Shown: positions 9,266 to 18,610, counted from the stretch's first letter. The stretch: DNA of 64,000 nt from Sphingobacterium puteale (GCF_003627955.1 NZ_RBWS01000001.1:682001-746000), one strand, 5' to 3'. Notes: generated by a model not told the origin, from the sequence alone. Numbers and translations: made by a program.

Positions 9266-10204
9266 GTGGAAAAAGACGCTAAAATTTATGTAGCAGGCCA
9301 TCGAGGAATGGTCGGATCGGCAATATATCGCAAATTAACAGAACTGGGATACAATAACATCGTGACCCGTACGTCTCAAGAATTAGATCTGCGCAATCAA
9401 CAGGCAGTTGCTGACTTTTTCAACGAAGAGAAACCTGATTACGTTTTCCTTGCAGCGGCTAAGGTTGGCGGTATTATGGCGAACAACACCTATCGCGCGG
9501 ATTTCATCTACGAAAATATGGCTATACAGAATAACGTCATTAAGTCCTCCTACGATAATGACGTTACAAAGTTGATGTTTTTAGGTTCAAGCTGCATCTA
9601 TCCTAAAATGGCGCCACAGCCCTTAAACGAAGACCTATTGTTGACAGGCACCTTGGAACCTACCAATGAGCCTTATGCCATCGCCAAAATAGCGGGTATT
9701 AAAATGGCGGAAGCTTTCCGTGATCAATATGGCTGTAACTATATATCAGTTATGCCAACTAATCTCTATGGTATCAATGATAATTATCATCCACAAAACT
9801 CGCATGTTTTACCAGCCCTGATCCGTAGATTTCACGAAGCAAAGATAAATAACCTTGATGAAGTTGTTATCTGGGGTACTGGTACTCCCCTAAGGGAATT
9901 TCTTTTCTCGGATGACCTAGCTGACGCCTGTGTCTTCTTAATGAATAATTATGACGAAAAACAGTTTGTCAATATCGGCATCGGTGAAGATTTAAGCATA
10001 AAGGATCTTGCTGAACTCATTAAGGACGTCATTGGATATACCGGCAAAATCTCATTTGATACAAGTAAACCTGACGGAACACCACGTAAGTTAATGGATG
10101 TATCTAAATTACACGCATTAGGATGGAAACATAAAATCAATCTTCGCGAGGGAATTAAATTAGCTTATGCTGACTTCCTGAAAAGAGAAGAAGCGGATTC
10201 CTAA
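9266..10204 (+). CDS. fcl: GDP-L-fucose synthase
   Basis: NADPH-dependent epimerase/reductase converting GDP-4-keto-6-deoxymannose to GDP-L-fucose, a precursor for surface glycans. The 312-residue SDR protein has the nucleotide motif GHRGMVG (11-17), SSCIYPK (108-114) and the YxxxK pair Tyr137/Lys141. The start is a GTG: an in-frame TAA at 9257-9259 excludes anything further upstream, and the -7 element lies 20 bases ahead. The usual partner gmd is not next to it, so it must be elsewhere. Its stop overlaps the stop of the convergent gene by four bases. Confidence 0.92.
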   Translation: MEKDAKIYVAGHRGMVGSAIYRKLTELGYNNIVTRTSQELDLRNQQAVADFFNEEKPDYVFLAAAKVGGIMANNTYRADFIYENMAIQNNVIKSSYDNDVTKLMFLGSSCIYPKMAPQPLNEDLLLTGTLEPTNEPYAIAKIAGIKMAEAFRDQYGCNYISVMPTNLYGINDNYHPQNSHVLPALIRRFHEAKINNLDEVVIWGTGTPLREFLFSDDLADACVFLMNNYDEKQFVNIGIGEDLSIKDLAELIKDVIGYTGKISFDTSKPDGTPRKLMDVSKLHALGWKHKINLREGIKLAYADFLKREEADS

Positions 10205-10704
10205 TAGGTCTCGCTATAGGAAGGGATACCATACTCATTGACTTCATCTTTTATTGCAGTCTCACCTTCAATTTGCACACCTTTCTTTTTCTTCTTTTTG
10301 GGACGGATAAAGTTAGTGAGCTTACTGATTAAACCACTGATTTTATCCTGATTGATCTGACCGACAGCCCGCTCAGACAACAACAGCATCAGCGCCTTTT
10401 TCAGTACGCCTGTGTTCTTCAGAAACAGTCTGTTCATAATAAAAGGAACGCCTATACGCAGGGTTTTTGTCAGCCAATCCGAATCGGGATTATTACTTTT
10501 TGCAAATAATTGCTGGACGATGTTTACTCCGGGAATATTATTTTTTAACGAATTGAAAAATCGGATCGGAGCTTCAATCTTATTGTTAAACAAGGTAAAT
10601 TGTGCTTTCAAGTAAGCTTCCTGTTCGTTTTTAAGCTCTTTCAAACGAGCAATTTCTTCCTTAAGCTCCTTTAAATTGCGTATTTTCGTCTGCTTATTAT
10701 TCAT
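10201..10704 (-). CDS. Unknown basic protein, third gene of the YtxH cassette
   Basis: I do not recognise this 167-residue protein. It begins with a charged coiled-coil-like stretch (about 1-35), has no clear transmembrane segment, and carries a run of lysines (PKKKKKK) near the end. Start at 10704 is preferred over 10725 because it makes an eight-base overlap (ATGAATAA) with the preceding holin-like gene, a sign of translational coupling. It therefore belongs with the YtxH and holin-like genes upstream, and may act at the inner face of the membrane. Confidence 0.7.
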   Translation of the reverse strand: MNNKQTKIRNLKELKEEIARLKELKNEQEAYLKAQFTLFNNKIEAPIRFFNSLKNNIPGVNIVQQLFAKSNNPDSDWLTKTLRIGVPFIMNRLFLKNTGVLKKALMLLLSERAVGQINQDKISGLISKLTNFIRPKKKKKKGVQIEGETAIKDEVNEYGIPSYSETY

Positions 10705-11116
10705 TTGTAGCCCCTTCTCTATCAAATTTTTCCTTGTTTTTCAATTCTTCTTCCTCTTCTTCAATCTCGTCGTTCCATTTGGCCAAAAAGCGACGAATAG
10801 AAAGATCCATAAACTTGGCTTCCAAGGCTGGCTCAAAAATTCGTATGATCACGATAATCACCATAAAAATAGCCGCTGTTGCCAAGAATCCCAATGAATA
10901 GCTTCCTAATAGTTCACCTAGCCAAAATCCCAATGCTAAACATAAAAAAAAGACAACAAACAAAGTAAAGATTAATTTGGTCGCGTCTACTACTAGACTA
11001 GCAATCAGGCGTGATGAACGCTCGATTGTCTTCAATTTAACAAGCTTAAACTGGGAATCTACGTATTCCTTGGTTTTCTGGAAAGTACCACTAAGTGAAA
11101 ATTTTTCTTCTTCCAT
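10697..11116 (-). CDS. Phage-holin-III-like (YqjE-type) membrane protein
   Basis: A 139-residue inner membrane protein with two transmembrane segments (about 48-70 and 75-96) flanked by charged ends; the C-terminus is strongly acidic (EIEEEEEELKNK). It resembles the group annotated as phage holin family / superfamily III, which in chromosomes is usually not a lysis gene. With a YtxH protein upstream and a basic protein downstream the arrangement recalls the E. coli yqjCDE-yqjK stress cassette, but that parallel is inference. The downstream gene overlaps it by eight bases. Confidence 0.78.
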   Translation of the reverse strand: MEEEKFSLSGTFQKTKEYVDSQFKLVKLKTIERSSRLIASLVVDATKLIFTLFVVFFLCLALGFWLGELLGSYSLGFLATAAIFMVIIVIIRIFEPALEAKFMDLSIRRFLAKWNDEIEEEEEELKNKEKFDREGATNE

Positions 11117-11132
11117 TCATCTTAAATTTATG

Positions 11133-11198
11133 TAGGCTATCTCAAAAGTCCAATATCAAACTCTTAATTGTCTAAATTCAGTCTTTTGAAATAGCCTA
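11133..11198. repeat. Inverted-repeat element, MITE-like
   Basis: TAGGCTATCTCAAAAG (11133-11148) and CTTTTGAAATAGCCTA (11183-11198) are inverted copies differing at one base, separated by 34 AT-rich bases. Ends begin with TA. The arrangement resembles a short non-autonomous element or the remains of an insertion sequence, but a large RNA hairpin between the ytxH and holin-like genes is equally possible. Nothing in it is coding. Confidence 0.5.
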
Positions 11199-11244
11199 TA
11201 ATGCTATGTATTTCACCAAATCATCCCAAAGGACAACTTGCACT

Positions 11245-11514
11245 TTATGCATGCTCGATGATATCATCGTCTACAATCTCCTCGGCCTGATTTAATTTAC
11301 CTTTTAAGGTGGAGACAATTTTTTCTTTAAATTCATTCAACTGATCGAATTGTTCTTCAGCTCTCTCACGAATAGCATCACTCAAATCGCTTAATGAATC
11401 ATTGATCTTATCTCTTGTATCTGATCCTTTATCCGGAGCAAATAAAACTCCCAAAGCTGCCCCCGCAGCAAGACCTGCCAACAACGCCAAAGCTACTTTA
11501 CTTGTGTCATTCAT
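11245..11514 (-). CDS. YtxH domain-containing protein
   Basis: An 89-residue protein with an N-terminal hydrophobic segment rich in Ala and Gly (about 6-28, ending LFAPDKG, the YtxH hallmark) and a charged amphipathic helix behind it. YtxH-like proteins are small membrane-anchored proteins often linked to general stress or stationary phase; the biochemical role is unknown. It heads the three-gene cassette running down to 10201, with a 128-base gap containing the inverted-repeat element before the next gene. Confidence 0.85.
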   Translation of the reverse strand: MNDTSKVALALLAGLAAGAALGVLFAPDKGSDTRDKINDSLSDLSDAIRERAEEQFDQLNEFKEKIVSTLKGKLNQAEEIVDDDIIEHA

Positions 11515-11753
11515 TTCTTTTTCGTTTTAAAGTTCTAATTCTATTATACGATGAATCTAGTCTTCGATAATAATACAATTTATAAAGCAAATCGTTTGCC
11601 AAATACCGCATTTTATCCATTATTTACTAGAAACTATCCAATTACAATATAGTCATTTTCCAGCAATTCCCTATCGATTTACAATAATTTGCCACAACAT
11701 TATTATTTATAATTTAATATTTAGTATCTTTAAATCAACCGATTACAAAATTC

Positions 11754-13298
11754 ATGTTGAACAAAACCTATTGTAGTGCCGTCTATGGAATTGAGGCATG
11801 CACCATTACCGTTGAGGTCGTAGTTTCTACAGGACTACATTATTATATCGTCGGACTTCCTGACAATGCTGTCAAAGAAAGTCTCAGACGCATTGAAAGT
11901 GCCATTACTTCCTGCCAACTTCACATGCCACGCCAGAAAATTGTGGTCAACTTGGCACCAGCTGACATCAGGAAAGAAGGTTCCGGCTATGATTTATCTA
12001 TCGCGGTCGGTATACTAGCCTCTTCCGGACAGTTGATAAGCAATCTGTTGGAACATTACCTGATCTTGGGTGAATTATCTTTAGATGGCAGCATAAAACC
12101 CGTCAGAGGTGTCTTATCCATCGCCCTACAAGCATTAAATGATGAGTTTAAAGGAATCATACTTCCTCAGCAAAATGCGCTGGAAGCCGCCATCGTTACC
12201 GGAATTGATGTGATCGCTGTCGAAAACCTCAGCGATGTGGTCCAGTTTCTCAATAATTCGAAAAGTATTGCTCCAACCAGAGTCAACATCCAATCCTTCT
12301 TTCACACCGAAACAAATAGATATGATGTTGACTTTTCGGATGTTAGTGGACAGGAAAATATCAAAAGAGCACTGGAAATCGCTGCGGCCGGAGGGCACAA
12401 TGTCATTCTAATAGGTCCGCCGGGAGCGGGAAAGACCATGCTGGCTAAAAGATTACCAACAATTCTGCCGCCGCTCACCCTCTCCGAATCGCTGGAAACA
12501 ACCAAAATTCATTCCGTTTCGGGAAATCTCAAAGCGAAAGATGCTTTACTTACGAATCGACCATTTCGCGCCCCCCACCATACCATCTCTGACGTTGCCA
12601 TGGTCGGTGGTGGCTCCAATCCGCAACCCGGTGAAATCTCCTTGTCGCATCACGGGGTACTATTTCTGGATGAACTTCCTGAATTTAAACGAAGCGTACT
12701 TGAGGTCATGCGACAACCGCTGGAATCCCGAAACATCAACATATCCCGGGCAAAATTATCCATTGATTATCCGGCCAGCTTTATGTTAATAGCAGCAATG
12801 AACCCTTGTCCCTGTGGATACTTTAACCATCCCGAAAAGGAATGTATCTGCGGCAGCAATACCGTTCAGCGATATTTAAGTAAAATATCAGGCCCTTTGT
12901 TGGATCGCATCGATCTGCATGTAGAAGTCACACCGGTGCAATTTGAAGAATTGAGTGGCTCCCGTCCTATTGAAAACAGTCTAATGGTTCGTAATCGTGT
13001 CATTCAGACAAGAGCGATCCAGAAAAAAAGATTTGAATCCTACTCCGATATTCATTGTAATGCGCATATGAGCACAAAACTTACCCGAGCTATCTGTCAG
13101 ATCGGTGAACCGCAAAAGCAACTACTTAAAACAGCCATTGACCGCTTGAATCTTTCTGCAAGAGCTTACGATCGAATATTAAAAGTAGCCCGTACTATTG
13201 CAGACATGGAAAATAGCCCTTCGATAGAAAATCATCATCTCGCAGAAGCGATCCAGTATAGGAATTTAGACAAAGAAACCTGGGGTGGAAAATTTTAA
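11754..13298 (+). CDS. comM: YifB/ComM family Mg chelatase-like AAA+ ATPase
   Basis: By homology to ComM, a hexameric helicase that extends branch migration when transformed DNA is integrated. The 514-residue protein has the N-terminal ChlI-like domain (about 20-140), Walker A GPPGAGKT (221-228), Walker B FLDELPE (304-310), a cysteine cluster (CPCGYF...CICG, about 350-367) and a C-terminal Mg-chelatase domain. All expected parts are present at normal length. A near-consensus -7 element (TATCTTTA, 11725-11732) lies 21 bases ahead of the ATG. It is convergent with the rhomboid gene, overlapping by four bases. Confidence 0.92.
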   Translation: MLNKTYCSAVYGIEACTITVEVVVSTGLHYYIVGLPDNAVKESLRRIESAITSCQLHMPRQKIVVNLAPADIRKEGSGYDLSIAVGILASSGQLISNLLEHYLILGELSLDGSIKPVRGVLSIALQALNDEFKGIILPQQNALEAAIVTGIDVIAVENLSDVVQFLNNSKSIAPTRVNIQSFFHTETNRYDVDFSDVSGQENIKRALEIAAAGGHNVILIGPPGAGKTMLAKRLPTILPPLTLSESLETTKIHSVSGNLKAKDALLTNRPFRAPHHTISDVAMVGGGSNPQPGEISLSHHGVLFLDELPEFKRSVLEVMRQPLESRNINISRAKLSIDYPASFMLIAAMNPCPCGYFNHPEKECICGSNTVQRYLSKISGPLLDRIDLHVEVTPVQFEELSGSRPIENSLMVRNRVIQTRAIQKKRFESYSDIHCNAHMSTKLTRAICQIGEPQKQLLKTAIDRLNLSARAYDRILKVARTIADMENSPSIENHHLAEAIQYRNLDKETWGGKF

Positions 13299-13918
13299 AA
13301 CTGCGCTAAGCAATGTTTGATGACCCAGGGAAAGCAGATAATCGTCAGGATCAATCCGGATAATGCACCATAGAAATGCGCATCATGATTAATCCCGTCC
13401 TGCGCCTTTTTGGAAGCCCAGATGCAATACCCTAAAAACAGGAAAGCAAATAAATAAGCCGGCAAACCAATGATAAACATAACCCCTATCTTCGTCCTTG
13501 GATCAAAGAGGATATAGCTAAATAACACGGCACAGATAGCACCGGATGCTCCTAAGCTGTAGTATCCATAATTATTTTTTTGCTGAACAATCGTTGGAAT
13601 GTCACTCAGCACCAGACTACCAAAATAAACGACAGCAAAGAAGAGATGTCCATAAGGGCTGGCCTGTGCCAGTATCATTTCCAATCGAAATGCGAAATAA
13701 TAAAAAGTGATCATATTGAACAGCAGATGCCCCCAGTCTTTATGGATAAAACCACTGGTCAATATTGTATATACCCGCTGTTTACGAGCGATACTATATG
13801 GATGGAGCATTAACTTGCCATAAAGCTGTTCATGAGAAAAGGTATAGATACTCGTGACAAGCGTAAAAAAGAAAATAGCGCTCGCTACGGGAGCCTGTTG
13901 TAAGTATAAAGTAAGCAT
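13295..13918 (-). CDS. Rhomboid-family intramembrane serine protease
   Basis: A 207-residue membrane protein with about six transmembrane segments. The catalytic dyad is visible: Ser125 in GASG (123-126) and His181 in the last segment (HFYGAL). The oxyanion-type motif HxxxN is present as His64 and Asn68. Substrates are unknown. It follows the LUD gene by two bases on the same strand, probably co-transcribed, though no functional link is apparent. Confidence 0.9.
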   Translation of the reverse strand: MLTLYLQQAPVASAIFFFTLVTSIYTFSHEQLYGKLMLHPYSIARKQRVYTILTSGFIHKDWGHLLFNMITFYYFAFRLEMILAQASPYGHLFFAVVYFGSLVLSDIPTIVQQKNNYGYYSLGASGAICAVLFSYILFDPRTKIGVMFIIGLPAYLFAFLFLGYCIWASKKAQDGINHDAHFYGALSGLILTIICFPWVIKHCLAQF

Positions 13919-13920
13919 GC

Positions 13921-14568
13921 CTAAAAACGGTCTTCTAAAAGTAAAACATAAAGTTCTTTAGGGCCATGAGCACCCAGAACTAATCTTTTCTCAATATCAG
14001 CTGTCCGCGAAGGACCTGTAATTGTTGAGATCATCGTCGGAATTTCCTGTCCATAACGCTTTTGGATGTATGTCAGAGCATCTTTCACATCCCAAACTAA
14101 CTGAGAAGCTTTAGCAACAACAATGTGAATTGGAGGGTAGATACTCAGGCGACGTCCGGAAGCATTGGCATTACTTACCATAATACTACCATTACGCGCA
14201 ATCAACGCTTCACACGAAGTAATACTCGCATTGGCAGACTCGAAGTCTTTCTCCGTTTTGAAAAAAGGGAAACCATAGGGACTCAGCAGATTTTGGATCC
14301 CCTGCTCCCAGGCATAGATATTTTTTATATTGTTTACCTCGGTTAAAGCAATCAGATTCTCAATGAGGCCGATCTCACCATCGCAATAAAGAAACTTACC
14401 GCCAGCGGCTGTCAGTTCGCGAACAAAAACAAGATCAACCAACTCATCCTCTTCTTTGTAAAGGGGTGTTTCTTTGAAATTAGGATGGGGATTATCGTTC
14501 TTTTGAAGTAATGCCTGACGTATGCGTTTTAACATTACCTCCTTCGCTGTCGCGTTCTTCACATTCAT
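13921..14568 (-). CDS. LUD domain protein (LutC/YkgG family)
   Basis: A 215-residue protein of the LutC/YkgG group. In other bacteria LutC is one of three subunits of an Fe-S lactate dehydrogenase complex (LutABC), but no lutA or lutB lies nearby, so that role cannot be assumed. Conserved stretches include CEALIARNGSIMVS (about 123-136) and ISTITGPSRTADIE (about 180-193), the latter a family hallmark. It lies between ftsH, from which it is separated by a hairpin, and the rhomboid gene. Confidence 0.85.
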   Translation of the reverse strand: MNVKNATAKEVMLKRIRQALLQKNDNPHPNFKETPLYKEEDELVDLVFVRELTAAGGKFLYCDGEIGLIENLIALTEVNNIKNIYAWEQGIQNLLSPYGFPFFKTEKDFESANASITSCEALIARNGSIMVSNANASGRRLSIYPPIHIVVAKASQLVWDVKDALTYIQKRYGQEIPTMISTITGPSRTADIEKRLVLGAHGPKELYVLLLEDRF

Positions 14569-14589
14569 GGCTCAATAGCAATATAAATA

Positions 14590-14614
14590 CAGCGCTAGAG
14601 TTTTTCTAGCGCTG
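14590..14614 (-). terminator. Hairpin between ftsH and the LUD gene
   Basis: CAGCGCTAG and CTAGCGCTG form a perfect nine-base stem 12 bases past the ftsH stop. The T-run after the stem is weak on the minus strand, so it may only partly end transcription. Confidence 0.6.
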
Positions 14615-14625
14615 CAAAATCTAAA

Positions 14626-16710
14626 TTAGTTTAAACTACCTGACGGATTATTGTCCAATCGCCGGTCATCTTTTGAAGTTGCCTCCTCGGGGTGAACATC
14701 CAATGGTAAATCGGTCTGTGGTACACCGCCACCGTCAGCCCCGTTGACAAACTCATCATAAGTTGTCTTGGTATCGAAAGGACGCTTACCTAATATCTCT
14801 TCAAGATCGGACTGGAAAAGAATTTCTTTTTCCAATAGTTTCTCTGCAATCTTAATCAAACCCTCTCGTTTATCCAATAAGAGTTGTTTTGTACGTGCAT
14901 AGACATCAGTAATCAGATTACGAACTTCAGCATCAATCAGCTCTGCCGTTTTGTCAGAGTATGGTTTTTGAAAAGAAGCTTCTGAGCTATCACGGAAAGA
15001 CACATTTCCTACCTTATCATTCATACCATAAATAGCAATCATTGCATAAGAAAGCTGCGTAATACGTTCCAAGTCATTCTGAGCTCCTGTGGAAATTCTA
15101 CCAAAAGTAATATCTTCTGCTACACGTCCACCCATAGTCATACATAAGCTGTCTACCAGTTGTTCTGTTGTATATAAGAACTGTTCACGAGGAAGATATT
15201 GTGCATATCCCAAAGCCGCTACCCCACGGGGAACTATAGAAACTTTAACCAAAGGATCGGCATGTTCTAAAAACCACCCTGCAATGGCGTGCCCCGCCTC
15301 GTGATAAGCAACAATACGTTTTTCTTCAGGAGAAATGATTTTATTCTTTTTCTCAAGCCCCCCGATCACACGATCTACGGCATCCTGAAAATCCTGCATA
15401 TCTATCTCAGATTTGTTTTTACGTGCAGCAATCAGCGCAGCTTCATTACACACATTCGCGATCTCTGCTCCTGCAAAACCCGGTGTCTGTGCTGATAATT
15501 TTTTGGCATCTACTTCTGCAGATAACTTCAATGGTTTTAAATGCACTTTAAAAATATGCTCACGACCTATCAAATCTGGTTTATCAATTGAAATCTGACG
15601 GTCGAAACGTCCCGGACGCAATAAAGCTGTATCCAATACATCGATACGGTTTGTAGCGGCTAGAATAATAACGCCGGAGTCTGTACCAAAACCGTCCATT
15701 TCCACCAACAACTGGTTCAATGTATTTTCACGTTCGTCGTTGCCGCCCATCATTGAGTTTTTACCGCGGGCACGACCGATCGCATCGATCTCATCAATGA
15801 AGATAATACAAGGGGCTTTCTCTTTGGCTTGTTTGAACAGGTCGCGGACACGTGAAGCACCCACACCGACAAACATCTCCACGAAGTCTGAGCCCGATAA
15901 AGAGAAGAAAGGCACCTGTGCTTCGCCCGCAACAGCCTTTGCCAATAACGTTTTACCTGTTCCCGGAGGGCCTACAAGTAATGCTCCTTTCGGAATTTTA
16001 CCGCCTAGATTCGTGTATTTACGTGGATTTTTCAAGAAATCCACGATTTCCATAACTTCTTGTTTTGCCTCTTCTAAGCCAGCAACATCATTAAAGGTAA
16101 TGTTGATCTGCGATTCTTTATCAAATAATTGTGCTTTGGATTTGCCAATATTGAAGATCGCGCCCCCACCGCCACCTGCACCACCGCCCATGCGGCGCAT
16201 CAAGAAAATCCAGATCGCTGCCAATACCAACAAGGGCAACATAAATGTCACAAACCAGCTCGCCCAAGGATTGGAACGGTCAGCATATTTCAATTGCACT
16301 TTAGGTGTTCCCGGAGCCAATTCAGCTTGCGATGCCGCTAATTTCTTCTCCAGAACCTCTGCTGAGGCATCCTTAAAGATGTATTGAGGTCCTGTTTCCT
16401 CTTGACCAGCAAGACTGGGAATAGGATCATTACTCTTGGTTACATCTTTAAAACTTGGATTGTCTTTCCAACCTTTTTTTAGATAGACTTCTACCTCGAC
16501 AAGATCATTTTTCTTATATGCTTCCAGACGCTCAACAGCTCCGGTTTTTAACATGCGTGTTTCAAAATCACTATAGCTAATTTCCTTAGCCGGGTTTTCT
16601 CCAAAAACATATTGCAAGGCAAAAAAACCTAAAAACATGGCAATCATAAGCCACACGAAATTGAATTTCGGCGGTTTTGGGCTTACCTTACTACTTGGGA
16701 TTTTTTTCAT
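14626..16710 (-). CDS. ftsH: ATP-dependent zinc metalloprotease FtsH
   Basis: Membrane-anchored AAA+ protease that degrades misfolded membrane proteins and short-lived regulators. The 694-residue protein has two transmembrane segments (about 19-36 and 152-171) around a periplasmic domain, a Gly-rich linker, Walker A GPPGTGKT (247-254), Walker B IIFIDE (302-307), the second region of homology with RPGRFDR (365-371) and the zinc motif HEAGH (470-474). The periplasmic domain is longer than in E. coli, as is usual in Bacteroidota. It follows rsfS on the same strand with a 48-base gap, probably one transcript. Confidence 0.97.
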   Translation of the reverse strand: MKKIPSSKVSPKPPKFNFVWLMIAMFLGFFALQYVFGENPAKEISYSDFETRMLKTGAVERLEAYKKNDLVEVEVYLKKGWKDNPSFKDVTKSNDPIPSLAGQEETGPQYIFKDASAEVLEKKLAASQAELAPGTPKVQLKYADRSNPWASWFVTFMLPLLVLAAIWIFLMRRMGGGAGGGGGAIFNIGKSKAQLFDKESQINITFNDVAGLEEAKQEVMEIVDFLKNPRKYTNLGGKIPKGALLVGPPGTGKTLLAKAVAGEAQVPFFSLSGSDFVEMFVGVGASRVRDLFKQAKEKAPCIIFIDEIDAIGRARGKNSMMGGNDERENTLNQLLVEMDGFGTDSGVIILAATNRIDVLDTALLRPGRFDRQISIDKPDLIGREHIFKVHLKPLKLSAEVDAKKLSAQTPGFAGAEIANVCNEAALIAARKNKSEIDMQDFQDAVDRVIGGLEKKNKIISPEEKRIVAYHEAGHAIAGWFLEHADPLVKVSIVPRGVAALGYAQYLPREQFLYTTEQLVDSLCMTMGGRVAEDITFGRISTGAQNDLERITQLSYAMIAIYGMNDKVGNVSFRDSSEASFQKPYSDKTAELIDAEVRNLITDVYARTKQLLLDKREGLIKIAEKLLEKEILFQSDLEEILGKRPFDTKTTYDEFVNGADGGGVPQTDLPLDVHPEEATSKDDRRLDNNPSGSLN

Positions 16711-16758
16711 TATATCGTAATTATATTTTCTGTATAAACTATTGTATTGAGGCGGCTA

Positions 16759-17133
16759 TTAGGCGCTTTGAAAATGCTGAATCTGCGCATCTCCCCATAA
16801 ATCCTCAATGCCGTAATGTGCTCTCTTCTCGGTCTTAAAGATATGTACAACCACATCCACAAAATCCAAAATCAACCATTCTCCATTTGATTGTCCTTCT
16901 TTATATTGGGGTTCTTGACCAAAAGCTTTATAAACTTCCTCCTCTACACTCTTGGCAATAGCGTTAACCTGAATGTTCGAGTCGGCATGACAAATCACAA
17001 AATAATCAGAAACAGAACTGTGAAGATCTCTTAAATCCAAGCGAACAATCTCGTTTGCTTTCTTTTCCTGCATACCGTGAACGATAATTTCTGATAGACG
17101 TTGCGACAATTCTGAACTTTTATTTTTACTCAT
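16759..17133 (-). CDS. rsfS: Ribosome silencing factor
   Basis: A 124-residue RsfS/Iojap protein. By family knowledge it binds L14 on the 50S subunit and blocks joining with 30S when nutrients are scarce. The core VSDYFVICHADSNIQV (about 41-56) and the HYGIEDLWGDAQ end (about 105-117) are characteristic. It precedes ftsH, an arrangement common in Bacteroidota, and is divergent from birA with only 47 bases between the starts. Confidence 0.93.
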   Translation of the reverse strand: MSKNKSSELSQRLSEIIVHGMQEKKANEIVRLDLRDLHSSVSDYFVICHADSNIQVNAIAKSVEEEVYKAFGQEPQYKEGQSNGEWLILDFVDVVVHIFKTEKRAHYGIEDLWGDAQIQHFQSA

Positions 17134-17180
17134 TAAAAAATATGATAGTTTTGACTTAATATTTATTTAATACTTTCAGT

Positions 17181-17951
17181 TTGCAAAATAACAATATTTC
17201 GGGACTTATCATCGGTCAAAATGTAATATATCTTGACAAAGTTGCCTCTACAAACGATTATTTAAGAGAATTATTGTCAAATTTCAAGCCACTCGCAGAG
17301 GGTACTGCCATTTTAGCAGAAGAACAGTTTCAAGGAAAAGGACAACGGGGGAGTACCTGGGTCAGCGAACCCGGAAAAAATCTGACCACATCCATTCTTT
17401 TAAAACCTCATTTTTTATCCATAGAACAACAGTTTGCACTCTCAGCCTCTGTGGCTATCGCCATGGTAAAGTGGCTTAAAAGCAAAACCGAGCAGCCTGT
17501 AACCGTAAAATGGCCCAATGACATTTATGTCGACAGCAAAAAAGTCGCAGGGGTCCTTATTGAAAATAAGTTAAAGGGAAATAAAATTGATGCTTCTATT
17601 GTCGGAATAGGAATAAATATCAATCAGGTCAATTTTGACACACCGATAACAATTACTTCCCTAGCTCTTCTTACAAACAAAGCCGATTATGTCATAAAGG
17701 ACCTGGCCGTCGAGCTTTTTGAAAGTATACAGCAGGAATACAGCAACCTCTTCAACCAATCCTGGCAGCCTATATTGGATCGTTATAATGAGTCCTTATT
17801 TTGGAGAGACCAAGAGCGGCCATTTTTGGTCGCGGGAGAAAAAAAAACAGGGATCATCAAAGCCGTGGGGATCGATGGCCAGCTACAAGTGCTTATTGAC
17901 AACAAACTGCATAAATTCAACATCAAGGAGATAAGCCATCTTATATCCTAA
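17181..17951 (+). CDS. birA: Biotin-[acetyl-CoA-carboxylase] ligase
   Basis: Attaches biotin to the carboxyl carrier protein of biotin-dependent carboxylases. The 256-residue protein has the biotin/ATP loop GKGQRG (52-57), KWPND near 111-115 and the short C-terminal beta domain. It lacks the N-terminal DNA-binding domain of E. coli BirA, so it is a pure ligase. The start is a TTG: no ATG or GTG occurs in frame before the conserved core (IYLDKVASTNDY, about 16-27), and the gene begins 47 bases from the divergent rsfS start. Confidence 0.9.
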   Translation: MQNNNISGLIIGQNVIYLDKVASTNDYLRELLSNFKPLAEGTAILAEEQFQGKGQRGSTWVSEPGKNLTTSILLKPHFLSIEQQFALSASVAIAMVKWLKSKTEQPVTVKWPNDIYVDSKKVAGVLIENKLKGNKIDASIVGIGININQVNFDTPITITSLALLTNKADYVIKDLAVELFESIQQEYSNLFNQSWQPILDRYNESLFWRDQERPFLVAGEKKTGIIKAVGIDGQLQVLIDNKLHKFNIKEISHLIS

Positions 17952-17990
17952 TCTTTACACAAAATCCAGATAAGCCATGTTAGAATATGC

Positions 17991-17998
17991 TAAATTTG
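17991..17998 (+). promoter_or_regulatory. -7 element of the DsbD-alpha-like gene
   Basis: TAAATTTG matches TAnnTTTG exactly. The start would leave a leader of about 70 nt before the ATG at 18075. No -33 match at normal spacing. Confidence 0.35.
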
Positions 17999-18074
17999 TG
18001 AAGCGGATAAATTAAACCTTTATCAACTTTAGTTATCAAAGGTGTATATCGAACTGCAATAATTATTTAGGAAA

Positions 18075-18524
18075 ATGAAAAAATTAGTAATGTTAATAAC
18101 TGTGGTAATTTTCGCAGTTACCGGAGCCTTCGCTCAAATTCACAAACCTGTAAAATGGACTGTAGCCAGTAAAAAACTGAATAACAACGAAGCTGTTGTT
18201 TATGTCAAAGGAACAATCCAAAACGGATGGCACATCTATTCGCAGAATATTAAAGATGGCGGACCTATCCCAACCTCATTCAATTTTGCTAAAGCTGCTG
18301 ACTACGCATTGGTAGGTAAAACTGCTGAACCAAAACCAAAGGTAAAACACGAAGAGGTGTTCAAAATGGATGTTGGTTATTTCACAAATGAAGTAATCTT
18401 TCAACAAAAAGTGAAGTTAAATAAAGGTACTGCAACAGTAAAAGGCACCGTAGAATGGCAGGCTTGTGATGCGTCACAATGTCTCCCACCGGACGAATAT
18501 GCTTTTGCTGTGACAATCAAATAG
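18075..18524 (+). CDS. DsbD N-terminal (alpha) domain as a separate secreted protein
   Basis: A 149-residue protein with a cleavable signal peptide (about 1-20, ending AFAQ) followed by a DsbC/DsbD-alpha immunoglobulin-like domain. Its two late cysteines (Cys134 and Cys139, in WQACDASQCLPP) match the redox pair of the DsbD alpha domain. It presumably receives electrons from the DsbD-like membrane protein encoded 86 bases downstream and passes them to periplasmic partners. A terminator and a new promoter lie between the two, so they may be expressed independently. Confidence 0.85.
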   Translation: MKKLVMLITVVIFAVTGAFAQIHKPVKWTVASKKLNNNEAVVYVKGTIQNGWHIYSQNIKDGGPIPTSFNFAKAADYALVGKTAEPKPKVKHEEVFKMDVGYFTNEVIFQQKVKLNKGTATVKGTVEWQACDASQCLPPDEYAFAVTIK

Positions 18525-18553
18525 TAAAAATGATCATACACGGATAAAATAAT

Positions 18554-18579
18554 AAGGCGATTCTCATCGCCTTTTTTTA
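18554..18579 (+). terminator. Terminator after the DsbD-alpha gene
   Basis: AAGGCGAT and ATCGCCTT pair around TCTC, followed by a T-run. The next gene's -7 element begins within the end of the T-run. Confidence 0.85.
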
Positions 18580-18585
18580 TTTTTG
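18578..18585 (+). promoter_or_regulatory. -7 element of the DsbD-like gene
   Basis: TATTTTTG matches TAnnTTTG, placed directly after the terminator and 25 bases before the ATG at 18611. The -33 region lies in the terminator stem and shows no TTTG. Confidence 0.35.
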
Positions 18586-18610
18586 AAACTGACATCAGAA
18601 ACAGATACGC

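Noticed and set aside
10697..11116. Holin-like gene as evidence for a prophage
   Set aside because: No other phage gene is nearby and the YtxH neighbour fits a chromosomal stress cassette.
11587..11599. GCAAATCGTTTGC palindrome upstream of comM, resembling the LacI-type motif
   Set aside because: The centre has three bases instead of the CG step and the right half does not match TTRYCG; it is best treated as chance.
13921..14568. LutC as part of a lactate dehydrogenase operon
   Set aside because: lutA and lutB are absent next to it; only the domain name can be supported.
15740..16387. 215-residue plus-strand frame opposite ftsH
   Set aside because: It is the antisense shadow of the strongly conserved ftsH sequence and is rich in Pro, Ser and Arg as such shadows are.
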